In this document: one piece after another, positions 36,281 to 45,635 of the stretch
How the letters are laid out: the number at the start of each line of letters is the position of its first letter
How positions within the stretch are numbered: the first letter of the stretch is position 1
DNA from: Kordia algicida OT-1
GTDB taxonomy: Bacteria > Bacteroidota > Bacteroidia > Flavobacteriales > Flavobacteriaceae
Reading direction: 5' to 3'
NCBI RefSeq assembly: GCF_000154725.1
Contig: NZ_DS544873.1
Coordinates: 2,432,891 to 2,496,890 of the forward strand
Length of the DNA stretch: 64,000 nucleotides
Notes under the pieces: model-generated
Told to the model about the DNA's origin: nothing
Databases searched by the model: none
Seen by the model: only the letters and a program-made list of their open reading frames with translations
Program-made: the position numbers and the translations under genes

Positions 36281-36297
36281 ACTTTGAATTTCAAAGT
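36281..36297 (+). promoter_or_regulatory. Palindromic operator site 2, upstream of creD
   Basis: ACTTTGAATTTCAAAGT, the same 6-bp arms as site 1 with a one-base change in the centre; TCACTTTG overlaps it as a poor -7 box. It begins 36 bases before the creD start. Confidence 0.55.
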
Positions 36298-36316
36298 ACT
36301 TTAAAACTAACAAGAA

Positions 36317-37717
36317 ATGGAAACACATCAAACAAACAACAACAAAAAGTTTACAACTTGGTTTAAGACTTCAATTACTGCACGAATGCTAGTTATGGGT
36401 GCACTCACTTTATTATTAATGATTCCACTTACGCTGATTCAGGATTTGATTGAAGAACGCGAAATTCGACAAAAAAGTGTCGTTCGAAAAGTAAACGGAC
36501 AATGGGGAAATGAAATTTTACTATATGGTCCAATTTTAAAAGTTCCGTATGAAACGTTTCAAGAAACGATTGTATATGATGAAGTTACGAAAGAAGCCAC
36601 AAAGGAAAAGCGTGCCACGACAAAATATGCATACTTTTTTCCGAAAACATTAGATATTGATGCAGACGTCAAAACATCTTCGAAGAAGCGGAATAATTTT
36701 GAAACTGCTGTTTTTACCGCAGATATTGCTGCTTCTGGAAGCTTTGAAACTCCTGATTTTTCATCGAAATCAATTCCCGATTCAACGATTGTTTGGGACA
36801 AAGCGACTTTACTCATCAAAACTACTAATTTAAAAGGCTTGAAAAGCGAAGTGAAACTAAATTTAAACGGAAATACTTATGGTTTTGAGACTAATTTTAA
36901 AACAAAAAATAACGAATATCCGCAGTTAGATGAACTCGAAAGTACCGCAATTGCTTTAAATGACATACCAAAAGATGGTTTGCGCTCGTTCAAGTTTCAA
37001 CTGATGTATAATGGTAGTGAAAGCATCCGATTTATTCCAATTGGAAAAATTACAAACGTTGCGATGAAATCCGATTGGAAAGATCCGAAACACACCGGAA
37101 ATTTTATCACACAAAACAAACGTACCACTGCAGATGGCGGATTTGAAGCCGATTGGAGACTTTTAAATACCAATCGTCCGTTTTCACAACAGTTTTTTCA
37201 AGCGTTACCAAATTTGAATCAATATGCATTTGGAACTGATTTTATTGTTCCGCTTGACGAATATCAACAAAGTGAACGCGCTGCAAAGTATGGTTTTTTA
37301 GTGATTGGTTTGACGTTTTTAATCTTCTTCCTCATTCAAACATTAAGCAAAATCCCAATTCATCCATTTCAATATTTAATGATCGGAATTGCGCTCGTAA
37401 TGTTTTATACATTATTGATTTCAATTTCAGAACACAGTAGTTTCCTAAAAGCATATCTCATTGCAGGAAGCGCCGTTGTCGTGATGATTACATTGTATTC
37501 GAAGTCTATTTTGAAAAATTGGAAATTTCCTGTCTTTATAGGAACGTCATTAACAGCCTTGTATACGTTTATATTTGTTGTCATTCAACTAGAAAAATAC
37601 GCGTTGCTCGCAGGAAGTGTTGGCTTGTTCTTAATTCTTGGAATTGTGATGTATGCTTCACGAAAAATCGATTGGGGATTTGATACGGAAACTTCAAAAC
37701 CTGTTGTAGTGGACTAG
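36317..37717 (+). CDS. creD: Cell envelope integrity protein CreD (inner membrane)
   Basis: 466 residues. Begins with a membrane helix after ITARMLVMGALTLLLMIPL and the conserved IEEREIRQKSVVRKVNGQWG. A periplasmic beta domain follows (about 60-330), then four to five transmembrane helices (LVIGLTFLIFFLIQTLSKIPIHPFQYLMIGIALVMFYTLLISISEH and on). In E. coli CreD is controlled by CreBC and linked to envelope stress and beta-lactam tolerance. Here a winged-helix protein is next to it instead, and the shared palindrome suggests it is the regulator. Confidence 0.9.
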   Translation: METHQTNNNKKFTTWFKTSITARMLVMGALTLLLMIPLTLIQDLIEEREIRQKSVVRKVNGQWGNEILLYGPILKVPYETFQETIVYDEVTKEATKEKRATTKYAYFFPKTLDIDADVKTSSKKRNNFETAVFTADIAASGSFETPDFSSKSIPDSTIVWDKATLLIKTTNLKGLKSEVKLNLNGNTYGFETNFKTKNNEYPQLDELESTAIALNDIPKDGLRSFKFQLMYNGSESIRFIPIGKITNVAMKSDWKDPKHTGNFITQNKRTTADGGFEADWRLLNTNRPFSQQFFQALPNLNQYAFGTDFIVPLDEYQQSERAAKYGFLVIGLTFLIFFLIQTLSKIPIHPFQYLMIGIALVMFYTLLISISEHSSFLKAYLIAGSAVVVMITLYSKSILKNWKFPVFIGTSLTALYTFIFVVIQLEKYALLAGSVGLFLILGIVMYASRKIDWGFDTETSKPVVVD

Positions 37718-37876
37718 GTTGCTGGTAAAAAAATTCAACATTTAACATTTAACAAAGATCGATTAGTTAGTTTGGTGAGAAAACGATTCCTGATTTTTTG
37801 GAATACGAGTGCTGAAAAGTCGGGTTTCGTTTTCATTATCGCATTCAAGTTCAATTTCAAACTCAATTTCAAACAC

Positions 37877-38188
37877 ATGAATATTCCTTTTGTATACAAA
37901 CTTTTAAAAGCTGCAAAAATCACAGCAATACTGAGTTTTTTAGGCGGCACATTTTTACTTATTGCCTATTTTTATTACGCAGGCGCACACTTAATTTTAG
38001 ACTTAGGTATTTATTATGCGTTACTGGCGTTATTAATTAATAGTGTGCTATTTTTCACGCTATACATCACATTTATTCACAGTCGTGTAAAGCGAAAAAA
38101 GATTTTAAAATCATTAGTATTAATGATTGTAAATGTGCCAATTGGCTTGTGTTACATTGGCGTTATTATAAGTTATAACTTACCGTAA
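37877..38188 (+). CDS. Small three-helix membrane protein, first gene of the XrtK operon
   Basis: 103 residues from the ATG at 37877; the frame upstream to 37772 is not protein-like. Three transmembrane helices (KAAKITAILSFLGGTFLLIAYFYY, ILDLGIYYALLALLINSVLFFTLYI, LVLMIVNVPIGLCYIGVIISY) with a basic loop HSRVKRKKI. It ends 12 bases before the exosortase start. No known family; it may be an accessory protein of the exosortase operon. Confidence 0.65.
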   Translation: MNIPFVYKLLKAAKITAILSFLGGTFLLIAYFYYAGAHLILDLGIYYALLALLINSVLFFTLYITFIHSRVKRKKILKSLVLMIVNVPIGLCYIGVIISYNLP

Positions 38189-38200
38189 ATTTTACATTCG

Positions 38201-38710
38201 ATGAAAAAATTAGCTTTCAAAACAGGTTTTGTTCTCGGATTGATACTTTCCTTAAAAGCCATTTACAGTGTTGCAAGTTTGGCGATGTTAAAATGGTTTA
38301 TGTATCCAATGATTCCGTTGGTTGAATTGTTTACAAAAAACACTTTTACTTGGATTCCTGAAGTTGGTTTTAGTTCGCCTGCGGGAATTATCATTGAAAA
38401 ATCTTGCGCAGGCGGCAATTTCTTCATCATTTGTCTTGCTTTTTTATGTTTTAAACTGTGCCAATTTGAAAATATTAAAAAGACCATTTTACGGTTTTTG
38501 TTTCTAACTATTGGTAGTTACTTCATTATGATTATTGCCAATACTGCACGAATTATCAGCGCAATCAAATTAGCATCACAAGAATGGACACATCAATTTG
38601 TAGATCCTAAAACAGCACATTTAGTACTCGGAAGTATTTTATACATTTTTATTTTACTCGTTATCAATCACTTTATTTCACAAAAACATGTTACCATTCA
38701 AACTACATAA
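38201..38710 (+). CDS. xrtK: Exosortase K (XrtK)
   Basis: 169 residues, several transmembrane helices. The exosortase catalytic set is present: Cys69 (IEKSCAGGNFF), Arg117 (NTARIISA) and His140 (KTAHLVLGS), at the spacing usual for the family. Exosortase K is the short, Bacteroidota form described with a single dedicated target, the MSEP-CTERM protein (family knowledge from memory). The target is the next gene, overlapping by 23 bases. Exosortases cleave a C-terminal sorting signal and transfer the protein to an acceptor in the inner membrane. Confidence 0.9.
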   Translation: MKKLAFKTGFVLGLILSLKAIYSVASLAMLKWFMYPMIPLVELFTKNTFTWIPEVGFSSPAGIIIEKSCAGGNFFIICLAFLCFKLCQFENIKKTILRFLFLTIGSYFIMIIANTARIISAIKLASQEWTHQFVDPKTAHLVLGSILYIFILLVINHFISQKHVTIQTT

Positions 38711-41360
38711 AACATACGCATATTTTGTTTCCTTAATTCTTCTGCAACTCATTCTAGGTTGGCTGTTTTATACTGCTTTTGACACACCTAAAGGAAATAC
38801 ATTTCCCGCTACAGGTTTCACACTTTTTTGGGGATTTCTACTGCTACTTTTTACAGTATTGATCTTCTTTGAAGTTGCAAAAAAAATTAAGCCTTGGTTG
38901 TTGCCTCTGGCTATTATTATTTGTTATAGTATCTTTTTAATGCAATTGTATGAATCTGATATTTTTCATCAAATTCCACGCATTAAAGCTAGTAGTATAA
39001 ATTTTGAAATTATTCCACTATACTTGACCATTCCTGGGATTTTTCATGCAATGCTCGATTTGATTTTTAAGCAATTCAGACCAAGCGGAAAACTCAGGGA
39101 AAATGGACAAAATTTTGCTTTTGCAGCGACAATTCCGATAGGCATTTACACAATTGCAATCATTATAATTCCGCTATTCAGTCGCGGTAATGGTTCATTT
39201 CTGCATTTAAACATGTTCATTATGAAAATAGCTATTTGCATTGCAATTGCTTCGTTTTTGTTTTTCTTTTTGCGTTTTATTTTAGGGAATATTGTTGGAA
39301 GAAATTTGAATGCAAAAAACCCAATTATGGTGGTGCTTTTTGGAGCTATCTTTCCTTTTATAGGATTGGCGTTGAATGCAGAATTTAAAATTTTCGGAAA
39401 CTTTAATTTTATAGCAATTTATATCGCTTTGATTCTAAATGCCATCGGATTGATTTTACTATTGCAAGATGCTGTATTGTCAAAATTTATTGGATTTCTG
39501 GGCGCTTCCGCAGGATTTCCCGTAGTGTTATATTTTTTCATCATCTTCTTGCCATATATTCCGCTTTCGTTTATCGCACTGATTGTACTTGGCGCAGGAA
39601 TTTTAATGTTGACACCAATTGTGTTATTGATACTTCAATATAAAATCATGTCCCGAGAGTTTGTAACAATTACTAAAACCTATGGAAAAAAGAAACTGTT
39701 GTTGTGCAGTTTTGCATGTTTACTATTGCTTCCTATCAGCTTTTTTGGATTTTGTATGGATCATAAAAATTACTTCAACGATGTGATTGCCGAAACTGAT
39801 TTTTACGATGCTTCTAACACGAATTACGTAGATTATGATACTGAAAAAATCGTGTATATTTTAAAAGAAATGAACAAAGGAAATCGTAGACTTTCCTTAG
39901 GAAATGCAGAAAACAGGTTGCCTATTTTATCTATTTTTTATGACTGGTATGTGTTTGATAATTTGCAAGTTTCACAACGAAAAATAGCAGATATTCAACG
40001 GTTATTTTTAGGAAAAATACGTTCTAGCTGGAATCGATACGTTCCGCCACAAAGGCTAAATGCCGAAGTGAAATACAAACACTATACAGAATATGATGCT
40101 AAAAATGATTTTTATAAAACTGAAGTTCATCTGGCTATCACAAATCTTGATAGTGTTGGCATGCGCGAGTTTCGAAGTGAATTTACTTTACCAAAAGATG
40201 TATTTATTACTGATTATTATTTAGATATTGAAGACCGTAGAACGTTTGGAATTTTAGCCGAAAAGAAAGCTGCCAATTGGATTTACGAGCAAATTACAAC
40301 ACAACGTCGTGATCCTGGAATTTTGCAATATTTGTATGGCGATGTCCTTTCCTTGAAGATTTTTCCGTTCAAAAAAAATGAAACGCGTACTTCAGGATTC
40401 ACTTTGTATCACAGAACGCCTGTACATTTTACGATCAACGAAACACCAATTGATATTGATGTACAACCGTTGGCACAACATGTAACTGAATTGAGTGCGA
40501 ATACTTTTTATGTTCCAAGTGCTGTGAAGAAAACATTGCCTAAAAAACAAATACCCGTAAATTATTATTTAGTAGTTGATAATACGACAAAAGGTGAAAA
40601 ATTTAGAGAACAATTCGAAGAAGATTTTTCAAGTTTATCTCCTGAAATTCAAGAGAAAGCACAAGTTTTGTATGTAGATGCTGATGTAAACTGGGGAACG
40701 CCAACTGCACCAAAAGCATGTGGATTTAATTATAAAAAAGTCATCAGTCAAATTTTATACAAACATCGCAATCAGGAAAGTATTCCGTTTGTGGTGGTAT
40801 ATGCGCCGTATGAAAATCGTTTTCAAGGAAAGTTTAGTACTTGGGAAATGGAACAAGCATTTCCGTACTATAATTTGATAGAGCATTCGCATTGGGACAA
40901 AAAGATTCCTTCTTTTATGGAATTGGTAGAATTTTCACAAAATGGAGCTTCTAGTTTTCTTCATAACAATGCACAACCTTCGTTGGTAAGTTTTGACGAT
41001 ACTGCCACTTTAGATCGTAATATTTCAGGAAATCCGTATTTGAATGCATTGCAATTACGCTTATTTCACGATTTGAATGATTTGAATCCGAAACGTAAAA
41101 AAGAGCATTGGCTCAACGCTTTGCGCGAAAGTTTTAAACAGAATATTTTAACACATAGTACGACTTTTATTTCACTTGAAACAACAGCGCAAGAAGAACG
41201 CTTGTTGCAAAAACAGAAAGAGATTATGAATGCTGATTATACCGAAAAAGCAGGTTCTGAAACACGTCGTATGAGTGAACCTTATTTTTGGGTATTGTTG
41301 TTAGTATTTGCTTTTATCATCAGGAAACAATTTTTATTAAAACAAGCTAAAAAAGTATGA
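38688..41360 (+). CDS. MSEP-CTERM sorting-signal protein, VIT-like
   Basis: 890 residues. About ten transmembrane helices at the N-terminus (residues ~10-360), then a large exported region with a VIT-like part (FRSEFTLPKDVFITDYYLDIEDRRTFGIL) and a segment resembling a von Willebrand/vault-type module. The C-terminus is MSEPYFWVLLLVFAFIIRKQF plus a basic end, i.e. the MSEP-CTERM signal: MSEP box, hydrophobic helix, basic tail. It is the substrate of the XrtK encoded just before it. Its own function is unknown. Confidence 0.88.
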   Translation: MLPFKLHKTYAYFVSLILLQLILGWLFYTAFDTPKGNTFPATGFTLFWGFLLLLFTVLIFFEVAKKIKPWLLPLAIIICYSIFLMQLYESDIFHQIPRIKASSINFEIIPLYLTIPGIFHAMLDLIFKQFRPSGKLRENGQNFAFAATIPIGIYTIAIIIIPLFSRGNGSFLHLNMFIMKIAICIAIASFLFFFLRFILGNIVGRNLNAKNPIMVVLFGAIFPFIGLALNAEFKIFGNFNFIAIYIALILNAIGLILLLQDAVLSKFIGFLGASAGFPVVLYFFIIFLPYIPLSFIALIVLGAGILMLTPIVLLILQYKIMSREFVTITKTYGKKKLLLCSFACLLLLPISFFGFCMDHKNYFNDVIAETDFYDASNTNYVDYDTEKIVYILKEMNKGNRRLSLGNAENRLPILSIFYDWYVFDNLQVSQRKIADIQRLFLGKIRSSWNRYVPPQRLNAEVKYKHYTEYDAKNDFYKTEVHLAITNLDSVGMREFRSEFTLPKDVFITDYYLDIEDRRTFGILAEKKAANWIYEQITTQRRDPGILQYLYGDVLSLKIFPFKKNETRTSGFTLYHRTPVHFTINETPIDIDVQPLAQHVTELSANTFYVPSAVKKTLPKKQIPVNYYLVVDNTTKGEKFREQFEEDFSSLSPEIQEKAQVLYVDADVNWGTPTAPKACGFNYKKVISQILYKHRNQESIPFVVVYAPYENRFQGKFSTWEMEQAFPYYNLIEHSHWDKKIPSFMELVEFSQNGASSFLHNNAQPSLVSFDDTATLDRNISGNPYLNALQLRLFHDLNDLNPKRKKEHWLNALRESFKQNILTHSTTFISLETTAQEERLLQKQKEIMNADYTEKAGSETRRMSEPYFWVLLLVFAFIIRKQFLLKQAKKV

Positions 41361-42019
41361 GATTACAAACGTTAAAATTAAATCAGTTTTTGGCTTTAAA
41401 TAGTGCATTTTGTATCGCGTTATTAGTGTTGCGCGTGTATGTTACCGGAAGTTTCTTTTACAGTTTTTTGGTGTGGAATTTATTTTTAGCCATCGTTCCT
41501 TTCGTGATTTCTTCTTGGTTGTTACGGACGAATTGGTTGCGAAAACACACGTTTCCATTGCTTTTAATTTTAGGGGTTTGGCTGTTATTTTTGCCAAATG
41601 CACCATATTTAATTACCGATTTGATGCATTTGCGTCATGCGCGATCTTCTTTGTCTTGGTTAGATCCTTTTATGTTGTTTGCTTTTGCTTGGAATGGACT
41701 TTTTCTGGGAATTATTTCATTGTATCAAGTTTTTCAAATACTGACTGATAAATGGAATATCGTTGTAGCAAAACGTTTGTTGTTTTTGATTGTTTTTTTA
41801 TGCGGATTCGGAATTTACTTAGGAAGATTTCAACGTTGGAATTCATGGGAATTGTTCAGTGATCCAATTATTTTGTTTAAAGATTGTTTTCGAAGCATTT
41901 CACATCCAGAATACAGAACAAGAACTTGGGGAATTACGCTTGGTTTTGGTAGTTTCCTTTGGATTTTATTTTTAACAGTACAAACATTTTTCCCTATAAA
42001 AAAAGCATCTCGTTTGTGA
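41357..42019 (+). CDS. DUF1361 membrane protein
   Basis: 220 residues, six to seven transmembrane helices (ALNSAFCIALLVLRVYVTG, FFYSFLVWNLFLAIVPFVISSWLL, FPLLLILGVWLLFLPNAPYLITDLMHL and further). FLPNAPYLITDLMHL and WNSWELFSDP are typical of the family. It overlaps the MSEP-CTERM gene by 4 bases (ATGA), so it belongs to the exosortase K operon. The family is often found with this system, role unknown. Confidence 0.85.
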   Translation: MRLQTLKLNQFLALNSAFCIALLVLRVYVTGSFFYSFLVWNLFLAIVPFVISSWLLRTNWLRKHTFPLLLILGVWLLFLPNAPYLITDLMHLRHARSSLSWLDPFMLFAFAWNGLFLGIISLYQVFQILTDKWNIVVAKRLLFLIVFLCGFGIYLGRFQRWNSWELFSDPIILFKDCFRSISHPEYRTRTWGITLGFGSFLWILFLTVQTFFPIKKASRL

Positions 42020-42030
42020 GATGCTTTTTT
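42001..42030 (+). terminator. Terminator overlapping the end of the DUF1361 gene
   Basis: 11-bp stem AAAAGCATCTC (42001-42011) / GAGATGCTTTT (42018-42028), 6-base loop, T6. The TGA stop of the gene lies at the right edge of the loop, so the hairpin starts within the coding region. Confidence 0.87.
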
Positions 42031-42052
42031 GTTGTTTATTAATTTTAATTGA

Positions 42053-45000
42053 TTAACAGTCAGATTGAATGTTTATTTCAAAATTAAATATTGTAACACA
42101 ACCATTTTGTATGTTAGTAGCTCTAGCATATATGGTTTGTACTGTTGGTGTGATACTCGTATACGTTGTTGGTGATACGATAGGATTTGTTCCTGCGTCA
42201 GCATCTGCTTGCGTTTCGTAGTACGTTACTTCTAAATTGGAAGTGTTATCTATAAATACTGAAGGTTCTATTTGTGTTAAATCAAATACTCCTAATCCAT
42301 CAGTTGTTGTTCCTGCACTACTATCACAAGCGGTGATAAATGGTCCACTGTTGGGAATAAATGCAGGCGAGTTGAATACTTCTAGCTCTAATGTACTTAT
42401 ATCATAACCTCCTGTTGGGAATTCTACTCTTACAAATAATGATGTTACACCATTTGCAGAGGTTGAATATGGTGATGGAATTGCGTTGGTATTATTGTCA
42501 GCATCACTAACTGTTGTATGATAAGAAACAATTCCGTCTCCTCCATTGAGATAATATGCATCCATTGAATTGAGATCAAAAGAACCAACGTTACTTCCAT
42601 TATCATCACAAACACTTAAGTTTCCTGAGTTTGGAATTGTTGGTGTTTCGTCATCATCAATGATGGTTACTACTGATTCTGCTTGTTGATTGAAAGTATT
42701 GGTAGAAGCTGCAACACCGAAAACAAGGAATGTTTCTTCATTTTCAGATATATTATCATCGATAATTTGTATGTTGAATGAAGCTGAAACTTGTCCCGCA
42801 GGTATTGTCATTGTTTGTACTTCAGCTGTATAATCCATCGGACTTGAAGCAGTTATATCTTGTGTAGATATACTTATTACAGTATCTACATTAGAAGGAT
42901 TGTCCAACATGACTGGAATACTGACGACTCCATCATTTTCAAAGACATCTGCCCCTTGTATCGTAAAGTTTACTCCTGTGTCATTGTCGGTGATAATTAC
43001 TGCAGCAGAAAGTGTAACACCTGGTGGATTTAATACGTTTCCAGAAGATATATCGGCAGATACTACAAATTCTTCTGTTTGTTCTACATCAGCATCATCA
43101 ACAATTGGCACTGTAAAACTTACTGATAGCTGTCCCGCAGGAATTGTGAGTGTTTGTACTGTTGCGGTATAATCCATTGGTTGTGTTGCGCTAGCATCAA
43201 ATGTTGAGATACTTATTACCGTGTCAATGTCACTTGGCACATCTAAAGAAACAGGAATGGTTGCAGAACCTGCATCTTCACTTACTGTCACACCTGAAAT
43301 GCTTAGGGTAGCAACTGGTTGCGGATTTGGATCGTTCGGATCGTTTGGATTACTTATTCCGTTTGGAATTAAGTCTGTACTTGGGTTGTCAACTCCTGTG
43401 AGTTCCTCACAATCGGTAAGTCCATCGCCATCGCTATCTTCATAACTCCAGTAGAGAAATACTTGTCCTATTGCTGTTTGATTGGAAGTATTGTTGGTAG
43501 CAACTACGTAAATACTTTGTGTGTTACTAGTTAAATCTGCAATTGAAACTCCAAATGGAGAACTTAACGGACTTGACTGCGCTTGTGCGTCAGCTTCTGT
43601 ACGATAGAAAGCGTATGTGTGTAAATCATTTCCTTCGGAGTCTATAATGGCATCTAAGTCAAACAATACAGGATCGCATTCTGTTCCTAGCGCTTCTGTA
43701 GTAAATACAACTACGTCTTGCGCATCAAGATAATCTGGAATTTGATCGCCATCACTATCATCATTTGTAGGATCGTTGTCACCATCATAATCTTCATCAG
43801 CAGTATTTATGCCATCGCCATCATCATCTGCATCTTGATAGTTTGGTATTCCATCATCATCAGTATCATCATTGGAAAGGTCGTTGTCTCCGTTTACGTC
43901 TTCAAAGGTATCAAAAACACCATCTTCATCTGTATCAATAAAACCTGTACAAGAACTTAGCGCACCGAGATCAATGTCAGTTCCATCAAGCGTTCCTGTC
44001 ATAATTTCGGTAATTTGATTACTTGTAATATCGACACCTTTTAGAGAATAATCTAAAGTTCCACAATATGAGTATGTGTAATTAATGGTTCCATCAGTTA
44101 CAGGAATGATTTCGGAGGTTCCATCAATAAATAATTGAATGTATCCATCGGTCACATCATCTCCATCACAGTTTACAAATGTTCCTGTAAATGTTGATAC
44201 GTTTTGATTAGCGGTTACTGTTATTGTAATGTCAGTATCTGTTGTAAAAGGACCAACTGTTGTAGTAAATGGATCGCCTTGACATGAAGAACCTGGCACA
44301 ATTACCGTTAGTTCTTCTCCTGCAGGTACCAAACCACATTCTGTACCTACTGAATTGGTATATCCGTATGTTCCTGTACTGTTTAGTAATGATGAGTATA
44401 AATCTAATGGTGTGTATCCTAATGGTCTTCCGCCTTCATCTACTAACGTAATGCATAGTGTGATTGACGGATAAGGATAGTCATAATTCCAAAAAGAAAA
44501 GTGTCCTACTTCTCCAACATACATATTTCCTTGTAGTGTTGCTTCTCCTTCTTCCACCCAATATCCTAATTCTTCATCAAAATGCCATAAGGGAATGGTT
44601 GCTGGTGGATTTGTTGAGTTTGCAGGAATTGGCATCGATATTTGCGACATGTTTCCTTCTTGTAATTGCAATTTTTCTCCAGAAGCACTTTTGAGTTCTA
44701 CAGCGATCATTCCATAAGTTTCTAAAGCTACCGCGTCGCCACTTGCATCTTGTGCAAATAACATTCCTGGCATCATCGCTTCCATGTTTTCATCATCTGG
44801 ACTTAAATGTTTTAAGACTACGTCAACTTGTCCGTTGTAAGGTGTTCCATCTTCACGAGTATAGTTTCCGTTAAACGAAACTTCTGTTCCGTTGCTAAGA
44901 TTTACCATTGCTGTTTCTCCAGAAGTGATTGTTGCGATGACTTCTTCTTCCAATAGCATGATTTCAACACGATTTACGTCGGTTGCAGAAGGTGCTAAGG

Positions 45001-45337
45001 CTCTTGAACCTGTAATGTAACCACTTTTTTCTGCACGTATGTAAGCAAATTTTTCGAATACTTCTGAGCTTGATATTGAGAATGTACCAAAAAGATCGGT
45101 AGTTGTTACTGTATTTCCTATACGTATGGTAACTCCAGAAATTGGATCATTTTGCTCATCAACCACACGACCTAAAAAGCGAGCTGTTACTGAGCTTCCA
45201 AAATTTTCTTCGAAGTTTATTGGTGTTATTGGTTGTTCTTCTTCTGCGGTTTCTTCTGGCACTACATTATCGTCATTTTCACATGAAAATGTGCATAGCA
45301 ATAGTATACAGAAAAGGAATAGTATTGGTTTTTTCAT
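42053..45337 (-). CDS. Large surface lipoprotein with CarboxypepD_reg, TSP3 and Calx-beta domains
   Basis: 1094 residues. Lipobox FSCEN (Cys19) is followed by an acidic stretch. Next come a CarboxypepD-reg-like domain (ARFLGRVVDEQNDPISGVTIRIGNT), a beta-rich region, and two more immunoglobulin-like pieces. Calcium-binding TSP type 3 repeats follow at about 470-540 (DTDEDGVFDTFEDVNGDNDLSNDDTDDDG...). Two Calx-beta repeats are very alike (SISGVTVSEDAGSATIPVSLD..., NFTIQGADVFENDGVVSIPVMLD...), followed by two HYR/Ig-like segments. No T9SS C-terminal domain is present, as expected for a lipoprotein. It is probably an adhesin or surface organiser; the function is not known. Confidence 0.82.
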   Translation of the reverse strand: MKKPILFLFCILLLCTFSCENDDNVVPEETAEEEQPITPINFEENFGSSVTARFLGRVVDEQNDPISGVTIRIGNTVTTTDLFGTFSISSSEVFEKFAYIRAEKSGYITGSRALAPSATDVNRVEIMLLEEEVIATITSGETAMVNLSNGTEVSFNGNYTREDGTPYNGQVDVVLKHLSPDDENMEAMMPGMLFAQDASGDAVALETYGMIAVELKSASGEKLQLQEGNMSQISMPIPANSTNPPATIPLWHFDEELGYWVEEGEATLQGNMYVGEVGHFSFWNYDYPYPSITLCITLVDEGGRPLGYTPLDLYSSLLNSTGTYGYTNSVGTECGLVPAGEELTVIVPGSSCQGDPFTTTVGPFTTDTDITITVTANQNVSTFTGTFVNCDGDDVTDGYIQLFIDGTSEIIPVTDGTINYTYSYCGTLDYSLKGVDITSNQITEIMTGTLDGTDIDLGALSSCTGFIDTDEDGVFDTFEDVNGDNDLSNDDTDDDGIPNYQDADDDGDGINTADEDYDGDNDPTNDDSDGDQIPDYLDAQDVVVFTTEALGTECDPVLFDLDAIIDSEGNDLHTYAFYRTEADAQAQSSPLSSPFGVSIADLTSNTQSIYVVATNNTSNQTAIGQVFLYWSYEDSDGDGLTDCEELTGVDNPSTDLIPNGISNPNDPNDPNPQPVATLSISGVTVSEDAGSATIPVSLDVPSDIDTVISISTFDASATQPMDYTATVQTLTIPAGQLSVSFTVPIVDDADVEQTEEFVVSADISSGNVLNPPGVTLSAAVIITDNDTGVNFTIQGADVFENDGVVSIPVMLDNPSNVDTVISISTQDITASSPMDYTAEVQTMTIPAGQVSASFNIQIIDDNISENEETFLVFGVAASTNTFNQQAESVVTIIDDDETPTIPNSGNLSVCDDNGSNVGSFDLNSMDAYYLNGGDGIVSYHTTVSDADNNTNAIPSPYSTSANGVTSLFVRVEFPTGGYDISTLELEVFNSPAFIPNSGPFITACDSSAGTTTDGLGVFDLTQIEPSVFIDNTSNLEVTYYETQADADAGTNPIVSPTTYTSITPTVQTIYARATNIQNGCVTIFNFEINIQSDC

Positions 45338-45505
45338 CGGTTTATTTGATTAAGTTGTTTACTAAAATAACAATTAAACCGTAGATATTCCTACCTTTAT
45401 CGTTGTATTTCTAAGTAATTAGCTGAAATGAAGCTATTTTCAATTAGTATTATACTTGAAGTACGCAACATATTATTCCCGAAAATAAAGTATGCTACAT
45501 TTATG

Positions 45506-45541
45506 AAAAAAGCTGCCTTAAAAAATTTTTAGACAGCTTTC
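45506..45541 (-). terminator. Intrinsic terminator
   Basis: AAAGCTG/CAGCTTT stem with an inner wobble-containing extension and an AT-rich loop, then T6 on the minus strand. It lies about 95 bases downstream of the dehydrogenase gene (stop at 45636). Confidence 0.7.
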
Positions 45542-45635
45542 GTTTGATTTTTATTTTTGATTGTAGCATTGTCATTTTTCTCATAAGAGAAAAGCTCAAC
45601 ACCAAACTATAATGTATTATTGAAGCATTTTTTAG

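Noticed and set aside
42900..43960. Several plus-strand frames within the large lipoprotein
   Set aside because: They are shadows of the Calx-beta and Asp-rich TSP3 repeats and have low-complexity translations.
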